This document shows positions 47,767 through 56,378 of a stretch of 64,000 bases of DNA, one piece after another. The notes below the pieces were generated by a model. That model was not told the DNA's origin. It saw only the letters and a program-made list of their open reading frames with translations, and made no database searches. Made by a program: the position numbers and the translations under genes. Position 1 is the stretch's first letter. Every line of letters begins with the position of its first letter. Source of the stretch: Streptomyces sp. WAC 01529 (GTDB lineage: Bacteria; Actinomycetota; Actinomycetes; Streptomycetales; Streptomycetaceae); assembly GCF_003945545.1 (NCBI RefSeq), contig NZ_CP029617.1, positions 682,001-746,000 on the forward strand. Direction: 5' to 3'.

Positions 47767-49092
47767 GTGGTCACGTCCCGCAATGCCCGGTCGACGACGC
47801 TCGCCCTCGCCACGGCGGCCGCGGCGCTCGCCGCGGCCGCCCTTCCCCTCCCGGCGCTCGCCGCCCCCGCCGGCCCGCGCGCGTCGCTGCCCGCCGTCGC
47901 CCCCCACGCCGAGACCCCCGCGCTCCACGACGACGAGGCGGGCGGCGACGCCGACGCGGACGACCCGGCGATCTGGCGCAACGCCGCGAACCCGGACCGC
48001 AGCCTGGTGATCGCCACCGCCAAACAAGGCGGTCTGCGCGTCTACGACCTGGACGCCCGCGAGGTGCAGTCCGTGCCCGCCCCCGCCGCACCGGGCCCGG
48101 ACCACGCGCCCGGCCGCTTCAACAACGTCGACCTGGTGCACGGGCTGCGCCTCTCCTCCGGCCGCGCAGACCTCGCCGTGACCAGCGACAGGGGCGGCGA
48201 CCGCCTCCGCTTCCACCGCATCGACCGCGACCGCCCGGGCGGCCCGCTCACCGATGTCACGGACCCCGCCGCCCCGCCCGTGTTCTCCTCCTCCCAGGAG
48301 GAGATCGACGAACAGCGCACCGCGTACGGGCTCGCCACCTGGACGGACAAGTCCACGGGCCGCTCCTACGCCCTGGTCAGCCGCCGGGAGCGGACCAGTG
48401 TCGCGCTGCTGGAGATCACGCCCGGCACCGGCGGCAAGGTCGGCTACCGCAAGCTCCGCACCCTCGACCTGCCCGCGAAGTTCCGCCTCCCCAACGGCAC
48501 TTCGTGGACCCCGTGCGGTGAGCCCGGCGAACTCCCCCAGGTGGAGGGAATGGTGGTCGACCCGGCGAACGGCACGCTGTACGCGGGTCAGGAGGACGTC
48601 GGCATCTGGCGGATGCGCGCCGACCTGACCGGGAAGCCGGAACTCGTCGACAAGGTGCGCGAGTTCGGCGTCCCCGGCACCTATGACGAAGAGACCGAGG
48701 AGTGCGTCGCCGGCGCCGACCCCGGATACGGCGGCAGCCGCCTCAGCGCCGATGTCGAAGGGCTGACGCTGCTCACCGAGCCGGACGGCGACGGCCACCT
48801 CCTGGCGTCCAGCCAGGGGGACAACACCTTCGCCGCCTACGACCGCGAGCTGTCCGACGCCAACGAGTACGAGGGCGGCTTCCGCGTCACCGCGGCCTCC
48901 TCGGAGCTGGACGGCTCGGAGGAGTGCGACGGTGCCGCCGCGCTCGCCGCGCCGCTCGGCCGCACGTACCCGAACGGACTGCTCGTCGTCCAGGACGGCC
49001 ACGACTCCCCCGGCGACGGCGACCGCCCCTCCACCAACTTCAAGTTCGTGGACCTCGGTGACGTCAGGGACGCCCTTGAGGAGGGTCAGTAG
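47767..49092 (+). CDS. Secreted beta-propeller (3-)phytase
   Basis: This is a 441-residue secreted enzyme releasing phosphate from phytate. GTG 47767 follows AAGGAG (47755-47760). The ATG at 47752 precedes that site and is less likely. The signal peptide is STTLALATAAAALAAAALPL, cleaved near ALAAPAGPR. Beta-propeller phytase motifs: DDPAIWRNAANPDRSLVIAT, NNVDLVHGLRL, LPQVEGMVVDPANGTLYAGQED, ADVEGLTLL and FAAYDRE, with YPNGLLVVQDGH near the C-terminus. A structured RNA and terminator lie upstream. Phosphate (PhoP) control is expected for such genes, but I did not find a clear PHO box. Confidence 0.94.
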   Translation: MVTSRNARSTTLALATAAAALAAAALPLPALAAPAGPRASLPAVAPHAETPALHDDEAGGDADADDPAIWRNAANPDRSLVIATAKQGGLRVYDLDAREVQSVPAPAAPGPDHAPGRFNNVDLVHGLRLSSGRADLAVTSDRGGDRLRFHRIDRDRPGGPLTDVTDPAAPPVFSSSQEEIDEQRTAYGLATWTDKSTGRSYALVSRRERTSVALLEITPGTGGKVGYRKLRTLDLPAKFRLPNGTSWTPCGEPGELPQVEGMVVDPANGTLYAGQEDVGIWRMRADLTGKPELVDKVREFGVPGTYDEETEECVAGADPGYGGSRLSADVEGLTLLTEPDGDGHLLASSQGDNTFAAYDRELSDANEYEGGFRVTAASSELDGSEECDGAAALAAPLGRTYPNGLLVVQDGHDSPGDGDRPSTNFKFVDLGDVRDALEEGQ

Positions 49093-49409
49093 ATGTTGAC
49101 GAAGCCCCACCAGGTGCTGCCGGCCCGTTGGCAGTAACCCCGGGTCGCGGGCGTCGCGTTGATGTGTTGCAGGACTCCGGCGTCGCACCGCGACTCGGTC
49201 GAGTACGGCGACAGGCACCGGAAGCCCGCGCGTGGCCTCGGCGCACCGGGCGGACAGGACAGGACCACCGCGTCGGGGCCCGACACCCTCGTCGGCACGG
49301 ACTGCCCCGGCACGGACTGCGCCGGGGCGGCCTGCGCCGGGACCGCCGCCGCGCCGAGGGCCAGCACGGCCCCCACCCCCACGCTCGTGAGCAACGTACG
49401 AACAGCCAT
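49086..49409 (-). CDS. Small secreted cysteine-containing protein
   Basis: This 107-residue protein has a signal peptide (LLTSVGVGAVLALGAAAVPA, cleavage near QAAPAQ). The mature part of about 75 residues has four cysteines (VVLSCPP, FRCLSP, SRCDAG, GYCQRAG) and ends STWWGFVNIY, so two disulfides are likely. No known domain recognised. Its stop overlaps the convergent phytase stop by 7 bp. ATG 49409 has GGAGGGGAAAC upstream. Confidence 0.75.
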   Translation of the reverse strand: MAVRTLLTSVGVGAVLALGAAAVPAQAAPAQSVPGQSVPTRVSGPDAVVLSCPPGAPRPRAGFRCLSPYSTESRCDAGVLQHINATPATRGYCQRAGSTWWGFVNIY

Positions 49410-49449
49410 GGTGTTTCCCCTCCAAGGACGACGGCCCGTTTCGACACCC

Positions 49450-51012
49450 CTACCGTGCGCCGCGGGCTTGCAGGAGACCTTGGGGAAACCTTGAATCGGC
49501 AGGTCGGCGGCGGCGACGGCGGGCCAGGCGGTGGAAGGCGCGGGTCGTGTGGCGCGGCGCGGGGAGGGTTCCGGCGATCGCGTCGGCGAGGAGGGTGGAG
49601 ACCGTCTCGGCGGCGCAGGTGCGGTTGGTTCCGATGCCGCCGGTGGGCCCGCGTTTGATCCAGCCCACGACGTACGTTCCCGGCTGCCCGGTCACCCGGC
49701 CGGCTTCGTGCGGGACGGTGCCGCTGATCTCGTCGAAGGGCAGTCCCGGCACCGGCAGGCCGCGGTAGCCGATCGCGCGCAGCATCATGCCCGCCCCGAG
49801 GGTCCGCTCGCCCGCGTCCGAGGTGACGCGCACGGCTTCCATCCGGTTCTCGCCGAGGACTTCGGCGGGTCGGCAGTGGAAGCGCAGGACGATGCGCCGG
49901 CCGGGCGCGGGTGGCGCGGCCCACTCCATCGGCCGGCGCGTGACGTCGCGCAGGGCGGCCGCCTTGTCCCGCGGTGCCGCCTCGTCGAGGGCGCGGGTTA
50001 TCCGCGGGTCGTGGTCGTCGACGACAAGCTCCACGCCGGGCATGTGGGTGAGGGCGAGCAGTTCGGAGGTGGTGTACGCGGCGTGTTCGGGTCCGCGCCG
50101 CGCGAGCAGGACCACCTCGCGGACCTTGCTGTCGCGCAGTGCCGCCAGGGCGTGGGCGGCGATGTCGGTGCGGGCCAGGGTGTCCGGGTCGGCGAGCAGG
50201 ATGCGGGCCACGTCGAGGGCCACGTTGCCGCTGCCGACCACGACGACGCGCTCCGCCGACAGGTCGATGCCGTCCGGGGTCGCGTCCGGGTGGTCGTTGT
50301 ACCAGGCGACGAACGCGCTCGCGGGGACGCTTCCGGGCAGGTCCTCGCCGGGGACGGAGAGGCGGCGGTCGGCGGAGGCCCCCACGGCGTAGATCACGGC
50401 GTGGTGGTGCGCGGCCAGCTCTTGCGCGGTGATGTCGGCGCCCACGTCGAGCCCCAGATGCATCCGCACCCGCGGGTGCGTGTGGAAGCGGGCGAAGGTG
50501 TCGCCGACCTTCTTGGTCGCGGGGTGGTCGGGCGCGACGCCGTGGCGCACGAGTCCGCCGGCCACCGGTAGCCGGTCGATGAGTGTCACTTCGGCGCTGG
50601 TGTGCAGCAGGAGGTCCCGGGCGGCGTACATACCGGCCGGGCCGGTGCCGACGACGGCGACCTTCAGCGGAGCGAAGTCCGCGGGCAGGACGCGGGGGAA
50701 GGCCGGCTCGCCCCAGGGGTGGAAGTTCGGCCCCTCGGGATCGGGCTCGGGTGCCTCGCTCTCCTCGAAGTACGCGGCGTTGATCGCGACGTACTGCTTC
50801 TGCGCCGCGGGCAGCCGGTCCACCGGGAAGACCGCGTCGACCGGGCAGGCGTCGGCGCAGGCGCCGCAGCCTATGCAGGTCCTGGGGTCGATGTGCAGCA
50901 TCTCCGTGCTGCCGAACGCCCGTTCTTCCGGCGTGGGGTGGATGCAGTTGACCGGGCAGACGGCCACGCAGGTGGCGTCGGCGCAGCAGGTCTGGGTGAT
51001 GGCGTAGGTCAT
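49450..51012 (-). CDS. Ferredoxin-fused ferredoxin-NADP reductase (FprB-type)
   Basis: This 520-residue protein has an N-terminal seven-iron-type ferredoxin (CCADATCVAVCPVNC, then CIGCGACADACPVD) joined at about residue 105 to an adrenodoxin-reductase-like FAD/NADPH domain (VAVVGTGPAGMYAARDLLLH, VVVVGSGNVALDVARILL, and GTYVVGWIKRGPTGGIGTNR at the FAD end). It transfers electrons from NADPH through its own iron-sulfur clusters. It follows the AurF-type diiron oxygenase gene by 11 bp and is the natural electron supply for that oxygenase. ATG 51012. Confidence 0.95.
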   Translation of the reverse strand: MTYAITQTCCADATCVAVCPVNCIHPTPEERAFGSTEMLHIDPRTCIGCGACADACPVDAVFPVDRLPAAQKQYVAINAAYFEESEAPEPDPEGPNFHPWGEPAFPRVLPADFAPLKVAVVGTGPAGMYAARDLLLHTSAEVTLIDRLPVAGGLVRHGVAPDHPATKKVGDTFARFHTHPRVRMHLGLDVGADITAQELAAHHHAVIYAVGASADRRLSVPGEDLPGSVPASAFVAWYNDHPDATPDGIDLSAERVVVVGSGNVALDVARILLADPDTLARTDIAAHALAALRDSKVREVVLLARRGPEHAAYTTSELLALTHMPGVELVVDDHDPRITRALDEAAPRDKAAALRDVTRRPMEWAAPPAPGRRIVLRFHCRPAEVLGENRMEAVRVTSDAGERTLGAGMMLRAIGYRGLPVPGLPFDEISGTVPHEAGRVTGQPGTYVVGWIKRGPTGGIGTNRTCAAETVSTLLADAIAGTLPAPRHTTRAFHRLARRRRRRPADSRFPQGLLQARGAR

Positions 51013-51023
51013 GTCGGCCGGAT

Positions 51024-51938
51024 TCAGACGAGGTGGGCACGCTTGTAGAAGACCAGCGCGGGCCTGGTGAGCAGGCCGCACGAGGCGAGGAACTCCATGA
51101 GGCCCGAACAGCTGGAGCGCATCATGGACTTGTGGTGTTCGTTGGCCTTCGCCTCGGCGAGGGCGCGCTCCGCGTCGAGTCCCGCGTGCGCGTAGACCTC
51201 GCGGTTCACCATGCTGGTGACGATGACGTACGACGCGACGGCGATCACGAGGGCGTTGATTTGGCGGCGCACCCGGCCCGCGCCCGCGAGGCGCTTGCGC
51301 GTCTGGTCGCGGGCGAACTTCATGTGCCGGGACTCCTCGACGACATGGATGTTGTTGATGGTGCGGACGAACGGCACGACCCGCTCGTCCCGCATCCAGT
51401 CGCGCTGCATGACGTCGAGCACCTCTTCGGCGACGAGGATCGCGGCGTACGCGGCCTCCCCGAAGGCGACCGTCTTGAAGACCCTGCCCAGTTCGACGGC
51501 GAACCGGTGCGGCCGGTAAGGGGGCGCGCCCAGCTTCTCGGCGCCGCGCGCGAACATGATCGAGTGGCGGCACTCCTCGGCGATCTCGGTGAGCGCCCAC
51601 TGGACCTCGGCGCTGGTCGGGTCCTTCGCGTAGACGTCGCGCAGCACCATCTGCTGGAGGATCATCTCGAACCATATGCCGGTGCTCGCCACCGAAGCGG
51701 CTTCCTGCCGGGTCAGCTCCTTGCGCTGCTCCTCGGTCAGCTCCTGCCAGTACGCGGTGCCGTAGAGCGTGCTCCACTCCGGGCTGGCGCCGTGGAAGTC
51801 GCGGTCCAGCGGGGTCTCCCAGTCGACGTCGGTGGCCGGGTCGTACGCGAGGACGGCGGCCGAGTCGAGCAGCCGCCGGGCGATGTCGCCCTCCGGGGAA
51901 TCGTGCGGTGCGCTCGGCCGAACAGTGCTGCCTGCCAT
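51024..51938 (-). CDS. AurF-type diiron N-oxygenase
   Basis: This 304-residue helical protein is of the AurF (p-aminobenzoate N-oxygenase) family. Diiron ligands are visible as TRQEAASVASTGIWFEMIL, LTEIAEECRHSIMFARG (E-x-x-H), ILVAEEVLDVMQ and HVVEESRHMKFARDQ (E-x-x-H). The enzyme oxidises an amine to hydroxylamine, nitroso or nitro. ATG 51938. A perfect 16-bp inverted repeat lies 61 bp upstream. It is paired with a self-sufficient ferredoxin reductase gene. Substrate unknown; membership in the biosynthetic-looking locus 49450-57409 is inferred from direction and content. Confidence 0.9.
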   Translation of the reverse strand: MAGSTVRPSAPHDSPEGDIARRLLDSAAVLAYDPATDVDWETPLDRDFHGASPEWSTLYGTAYWQELTEEQRKELTRQEAASVASTGIWFEMILQQMVLRDVYAKDPTSAEVQWALTEIAEECRHSIMFARGAEKLGAPPYRPHRFAVELGRVFKTVAFGEAAYAAILVAEEVLDVMQRDWMRDERVVPFVRTINNIHVVEESRHMKFARDQTRKRLAGAGRVRRQINALVIAVASYVIVTSMVNREVYAHAGLDAERALAEAKANEHHKSMMRSSCSGLMEFLASCGLLTRPALVFYKRAHLV

Positions 51939-51998
51939 GCTGCGGCTCCTTGACTCGGACGTCAGGGCGGGGGCCGCGACGCCCGCGCAACGGCACGA

Positions 51999-52041
51999 CC
52001 CGACCCCCTTGTTAGACAGACCGTATAACAAGGGGGTCGGG
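51999..52041. promoter_or_regulatory. Perfect 16-bp inverted repeat upstream of the AurF-type gene
   Basis: CCCGACCCCCTTGTTA (51999-52014) is repeated in exact inversion at 52026-52041 with an 11-bp spacer. It lies between the MFS stop (52085) and the AurF-type start (51938). No T-tract follows in either direction, and the inner TTGTTA/TAACAA arms look like a TetR-type operator. It could still double as a terminator for the MFS transcript. Confidence 0.65.
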
Positions 52042-52084
52042 TAGGCCTACCCTCAAGTAGCCTCAGATGCGGGGCCAACCGGCG

Positions 52085-53296
52085 TCAGGTGCGGGTCAGC
52101 TGCTCGGCGGCCGTCCACCTGATCCGCGTACCGCACGCGGAGACCACGAGCGCCGACGCGGCGACCGCGGCGAACCCCCACACGAGGCTGCTCGCGTGGG
52201 CGATGAACCCGATGAGCGGCGGCCCGGCCAGCAGCCCCGTCGTCCCCATGGCGGCGACGAGCGTGAGCGCGTCCGAGCCCTGTCCCGCCGCGGCCACGTA
52301 GACGCACGGGGTGACGGCCGCGATGCCGAGGCCCACACAGGCGAAGCCGAGCAGGGCGGGGACCAGGCCGCCGCTGAGCAGGGCGAGGAGCAGGCCCGCG
52401 CCCGCCAGCGCACTGCCGGCCACGACGACGCGGCCGTCGCCCCAGCGGCCGCGCCAGCCGTCGGCGAAGAGGCGGGCCACGACCATCATCCCGGAGACGA
52501 CGGCGATGCCCAGGGGCGCCAACTCGGCGGAGGCGTCGGCGACATCCTCCAGGTAGAGCGCCGACCAGTCGTTCATCGCGCCCTCGGTCACGGTGCCGAA
52601 CGCCATCGCGACGCACATCCACAGCGTCATCCGGGACGGCATGGCCCACTTCCCGGCGCGCTTCTCCTTCCCCTTCTCCCCCGCCCCCTCCTGGGTCTTC
52701 TCCCCTGCCTGCTCGGCGAGTTGATCCTCCGTCAGCAGTCCGGTACGCGCGTACGCCGCCAGGAGGAGCAGGAGCGCGGCGGCCGCGGTGAAGTGGACGG
52801 CGACCGCCGAGGTCACCGCGTTCATCCCGGAGGCGAGCAGCGCCGCGAGCAGGGAGCCGCCGCTGAACGTCGCGTGCAGCCGGGCCATGGCATTGCGCGC
52901 GAACCTGGTCTCGAGGGCGGCCCCTTGGGCGTTCATGGCGACGTTGAGGCAGCCCACGAGGACGCCGTCGACGCACATCACGAGGAGCGCGACGGGGTAG
53001 TTCGGCGCCGCGGCGAGGGCCGGGAGCAGCAGGGCCAGGCAGAGCGCCGAGAGGAGGGCGAGGCGCTGCGAGCCGAGGCGCCGCATCAGCGCCGCGACCA
53101 CGGGGAACGACACGGCGGCGCCGACGCCCGCCGCCATCAGCAGCACGCCGACCTCCGCTGCGCTCAGCCCCAGGTCGCTCTTGAGGGCGGGGATGCGGGA
53201 GGCCCAGGTGGCGTACTGGAAGCCGAGCGAGCAGAACAGGGCCGCGATCGCCAGCTGCCCCCGATGGAAAGGATCACGTACGCGGAGCACCCGCAT
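52085..53296 (-). CDS. MFS transporter
   Basis: This 403-residue major-facilitator permease has about twelve helices, with a central hydrophilic Glu/Lys loop (EKTQEGAGEKGKEKRAGKWA) between helices 6 and 7. The pattern ALFCSLGFQYATWASRIPAL with SDLGLSAAEVGVLLMAAGVG matches the YbjJ/fucose-permease-like branch common in Streptomyces. ATG 53296 lies inside the 3' end of the GNAT gene (23-bp overlap), implying coupling. In this locus it is the probable exporter. Confidence 0.9.
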   Translation of the reverse strand: MRVLRVRDPFHRGQLAIAALFCSLGFQYATWASRIPALKSDLGLSAAEVGVLLMAAGVGAAVSFPVVAALMRRLGSQRLALLSALCLALLLPALAAAPNYPVALLVMCVDGVLVGCLNVAMNAQGAALETRFARNAMARLHATFSGGSLLAALLASGMNAVTSAVAVHFTAAAALLLLLAAYARTGLLTEDQLAEQAGEKTQEGAGEKGKEKRAGKWAMPSRMTLWMCVAMAFGTVTEGAMNDWSALYLEDVADASAELAPLGIAVVSGMMVVARLFADGWRGRWGDGRVVVAGSALAGAGLLLALLSGGLVPALLGFACVGLGIAAVTPCVYVAAAGQGSDALTLVAAMGTTGLLAGPPLIGFIAHASSLVWGFAAVAASALVVSACGTRIRWTAAEQLTRT

Positions 53297-53834
53297 CAGC
53301 CCACTTCTCTGTTTCTGTGCGCGGTACCGGCCCGGCCGGCACCGCCCTGGACATATACACGGCGGTCGGGCCGTATCCGGCCGGGGGCGCGGCCCCTTGA
53401 CCGGCGGTGAAGCCACGGGCCGACCAGAACGTCTCGCTGCCGCCGACGGCGACCAGGGAGATCTGCTCGTAGCCGTGCGAACGGGCCGTCATGGTCAGGT
53501 GGTTCAGCAGGAGTCGTGCGAGCCCCCGGTGCCGCAGTTCCTCCGCGACGACGATGTCGTGCAGATGCAGGTTGCGCGACGCGAGCGCGGGCGTCTCGTC
53601 GGTCCCGCGCAGCCGCGGGTAGGCGGACTCCGGGTAGGGCAGGGCCAGCAGATAGCCCGCGAGGCTTCCGTCCACGTCCAGCGCGAAGCAGGTGCCGGGC
53701 GACGCCCGCGCCTTGGACTCCAGCGCGGCCCGCCCCTCCGACAGGCCGAGGCGGTCGTAGGCGCGGTGTTCGAGGGCGTTGACGCCGTCCCAGTCGTCCG
53801 CGGTGATGCGGCGTATCCGTATCTCGTGGTTCAC
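53274..53834 (-). CDS. GNAT-family N-acetyltransferase
   Basis: This 186-residue acetyltransferase starts at GTG 53834. Core: FALDVDGSLAGYLLALPYPE, LHLHDIVVAEELRHRGLARL (motif A, R-H-R-G-L-A), then LLNHLTMTARSHGYEQISLV and SETFWSARGF. Its start region is tandemly duplicated (53817-53866). It lies 25 bp after the decarboxylase and overlaps the MFS start, so it may acetylate the amine produced by that decarboxylase (inference). Confidence 0.9.
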   Translation of the reverse strand: MNHEIRIRRITADDWDGVNALEHRAYDRLGLSEGRAALESKARASPGTCFALDVDGSLAGYLLALPYPESAYPRLRGTDETPALASRNLHLHDIVVAEELRHRGLARLLLNHLTMTARSHGYEQISLVAVGGSETFWSARGFTAGQGAAPPAGYGPTAVYMSRAVPAGPVPRTETEKWADAGAPRT

Positions 53835-53866
53835 GCGCCCCGCCTCCGTATCTCGTGGCTCACGCG
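53817..53866. repeat. Direct duplication covering the GNAT start codon
   Basis: The 21-bp word CCGTATCTCGTGG(T/C)TCACGCG occurs at 53817-53837 and 53846-53866, 29 bp apart with one mismatch. On the minus strand both copies begin GTG-Asn/Ser-CAC-GAG. The upstream copy opens a ten-codon frame ending in a TGA that overlaps the GNAT GTG. Confidence 0.85.
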
Positions 53867-55038
53867 TCCCCGCCGTCTATCCAGGTGTACGGGAGCGGGC
53901 TGAAGCCGTTGAAGCCCCGTGTCATGTAGCTGGTCGCGTACGCGCCGCAGGACAGCACCCACACAGGGTCGCCGGAGGCCAGCGCCTTGGGCACCGGCAC
54001 CAGGCCGTGTTCGTGCGAGAAGGCGTCGTCGCTGTCGCAGGTGGGGCCCGCCACCACGGCGGGCACCGACTCGGCCCCGCGGTGCGAGGGGAAGACGAGG
54101 CGGTACTGCACCTGGTCCATCTCGTAGAGGCCGTTGAACTTGCCGCAGCTCAGATAGAGCCAGTACTGACGCTCGCCGTCGGGGCCGCGCCGGGCGGCGA
54201 GCCGGGAGACGTGCGCGCGGATGGCGCCCTGGTCGGCGACGAGATAGCGGCCGGGCTCGATGACGAAGCCGAGCCGGTGGCCCCGGATCACCCGCAGGCG
54301 TGCCATGCCCTCGCGGATCACCGCGAAGATCTTGTCCATCGGGGGGTCGAGGGATCTGCCGCGCTGGTCGCGGTAGCCGAGGGCGGGCAGGCCGCCGCCG
54401 AGGTTGACGTGGTCGAGGGTGATGCCGCGCCGGGCGAGGGCGGCGAGGACGTCCGCGATGCGGTCGAAGGCGTCGCGCCAGGCGTCGGCCGTCATCTGCT
54501 GGGAGCCGACGTGCACGGACAGGCCCGCGGGGATAAGCCCCAGCTCGCGGGCTCTGTCCAGCACGGCGACGGCGTCGTCGGGCGTACATCCGTACTTGTG
54601 GCTGAGTCCCCAGAGCGCTCCCTCGCCGCTGGTCGCCAGACGGCAGAACACCCGGGCGCCCGGGGCGTGTTCGGCGAGGGCGGTGACGTCCTCCAGGCTG
54701 TCGGTCGCGAAGTCCCTGAGGCCGAGGCGGTACGCGTCGGCGATGTGGGCGTCGGACTTGACGGTGTTGCCGTAGTGCATCCTGGCGAGCGGCACCCCGG
54801 CGCGCAGCGCCTGCTCCACCTCGTGGGGGCTCGCCGCGTCGACGCCGCAGCCCCGCTCTGCCAGGCGGGCGAGGACCTCGTCGACCGGGCAGGCCTTCAT
54901 GGCGAAGCGGACGGCGACGCCGGGCAGTTCGCGGCGCAGCGTCTCGTAGCGCTCCTCGATGCCGGGGAGGTCGAAGACGATCTGGTCCTCGGCGGCGTTC
55001 GCCAGGGCGTCGAACAGCGGTGCGGTCTCGTGCGTCAT
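53860..55038 (-). CDS. Fold-type III PLP-dependent amino acid decarboxylase (ornithine/DAP type)
   Basis: This 392-residue alanine-racemase-fold decarboxylase has the PLP lysine in VRFAMKACP (residue about 48), a Gly-rich phosphate site (LDHVNLGGGLPALGY), EPGRYLV, and the second-subunit Cys in GPTCDSDDAFS. SVHVGSQ is the conserved His-stacking strand. The order matches ornithine/lysine or diaminopimelate/carboxynorspermidine decarboxylases. ATG 55038 is preferred; a TTG at 55050 would overlap the upstream stop. It sits in a tight operon after the DUF6271 gene. It probably makes an amine or polyamine building block. Confidence 0.92.
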   Translation of the reverse strand: MTHETAPLFDALANAAEDQIVFDLPGIEERYETLRRELPGVAVRFAMKACPVDEVLARLAERGCGVDAASPHEVEQALRAGVPLARMHYGNTVKSDAHIADAYRLGLRDFATDSLEDVTALAEHAPGARVFCRLATSGEGALWGLSHKYGCTPDDAVAVLDRARELGLIPAGLSVHVGSQQMTADAWRDAFDRIADVLAALARRGITLDHVNLGGGLPALGYRDQRGRSLDPPMDKIFAVIREGMARLRVIRGHRLGFVIEPGRYLVADQGAIRAHVSRLAARRGPDGERQYWLYLSCGKFNGLYEMDQVQYRLVFPSHRGAESVPAVVAGPTCDSDDAFSHEHGLVPVPKALASGDPVWVLSCGAYATSYMTRGFNGFSPLPYTWIDGGDA

Positions 55039-55046
55039 CGTGGCGC

Positions 55047-56378
55047 TCAAGTGGGCCGTCCCGCCTCGGCGGCCGCGGGCAGGTGCGGGCCGGACTCCTT
55101 GCCCGCCCGCACCAGGGGCTCCCAGGCCTCGGTGAGCAGCGCGAAGTCCTCGATGTCGCGGCGCGCCTCGTCCAGGAGGCGTTCGCGGCGGGTGGCGAGG
55201 AAGTCGGCGAAGCGCGCGTATCGGCCGCCGAGTCCGCGGTAGGCGGCGTCGACGCGGTCCAGGCGCCGGACGTTCTCGGTGCGGTCGAGCGTGGCGCTCC
55301 GCCGGGCGAGGGCGCTGATGACGGAGCCGCGGACCTGGCCGCTCTCGTCGAGGAGGGCGTCACCGGCCTCGGCCATCCGGTCGTAGACCTCGTTGAAGTA
55401 GAGCATCGAGAGGAAGAACTTGACGAAGCGCGTCTGGTACGCGGTGAAACCCGCGTCCGTTCTGCGTTCGGGGGTGTAGAAGTTGACGATGTGGCGGTTG
55501 TGCAGGACGCCGGGCAGGGCGGCGTCGTGGACCAGGTGGATGAGGAAGTAGTCGCTGCCGATGGTGTCGGTGGCGGGCGGCAGCGGTACGCGTTCGTGCA
55601 CGCCGTGGAAGCTGATGTTGCACATGTCCACGCGCATCGGGTCGACCAGGGTCAGCGTCGCGTGGTCGCCCGTGAACGGCTCCGTGCCCGCTCCGCGGAA
55701 GGAGTCGTCGACGAGTTCCCGCTTCTGCGCGTCGGACCAGTGGCCGGGCGCCCAGAGGCTGACCACGTCGTAGTAGGCCTCGGGATCGAGGTCGCGTATC
55801 TCGCCGATGTCCACGGACAGCTCCCCCACGAAGGAGCCGGCGACCATCGCGACGCGCTTGTCGGCGTGCCGCTGGTCGAGGGCGGTCTCGACGGGTCCGT
55901 GCGCGGCGTCGGCCGCCCGCTTGCCGAGCGACGTCAGTTCGTGGTGGACGGGGAAGACCGGCTGTCCGTCGGCGAGTTGGTAGCGGCTGTCGGAGTCCCT
56001 GCGGTGGACGGACTCGCAGCCGAGCGCTGCGGCGATGAGGAAGGCGCGGTTGGTGCAGGCGCCGTAGGAGAGCTTGGCCGGGAGCATCAGCTCCAGCACC
56101 AGCTCGGGCTTGGCGACCTCGGCCCGGGCGATCACCCGGCGCAGGAAGTCGCGCTGCCGTGCCTCGTCGAGGTGGTGGGTGATCACGCCCGGGATCTCGC
56201 CGAGCGCGCGCACGGCCCCGGCATGGGCGGTGAAGGTGTCCGGGTCGGAGGAGTCGAGGATCAGCAGGCGCACCTCGACGTCGAAGTGCGCGGCGGCGTA
56301 GGCCGCTTCCCCGCCGATCGCCGCGATCGTCTCGGGGCAGGCCCGGTTGGTGGGGAGGGTCAGGCAGATGCGGCGCAT
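55047..56378 (-). CDS. DUF6271-like protein, possible nucleotide-sugar-type fold
   Basis: This 443-residue protein starts at ATG 56378. The opening MRRICLTLPTNRACPETIAA with VEVRLLILDSSDPDTF and the later KLSYGACTNRAFLIAAALGC and HRRDSDSRYQ (a D-S-D motif) look like a GT-A-type glycosyltransferase fold with a metal-binding D-x-D. The latter half is helical and unfamiliar. I recall this sequence type as DUF6271, with no assigned function. It overlaps the dioxygenase gene by 19 bp and touches the decarboxylase gene, so it belongs to the same pathway. Confidence 0.75.
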   Translation of the reverse strand: MRRICLTLPTNRACPETIAAIGGEAAYAAAHFDVEVRLLILDSSDPDTFTAHAGAVRALGEIPGVITHHLDEARQRDFLRRVIARAEVAKPELVLELMLPAKLSYGACTNRAFLIAAALGCESVHRRDSDSRYQLADGQPVFPVHHELTSLGKRAADAAHGPVETALDQRHADKRVAMVAGSFVGELSVDIGEIRDLDPEAYYDVVSLWAPGHWSDAQKRELVDDSFRGAGTEPFTGDHATLTLVDPMRVDMCNISFHGVHERVPLPPATDTIGSDYFLIHLVHDAALPGVLHNRHIVNFYTPERRTDAGFTAYQTRFVKFFLSMLYFNEVYDRMAEAGDALLDESGQVRGSVISALARRSATLDRTENVRRLDRVDAAYRGLGGRYARFADFLATRRERLLDEARRDIEDFALLTEAWEPLVRAGKESGPHLPAAAEAGRPT

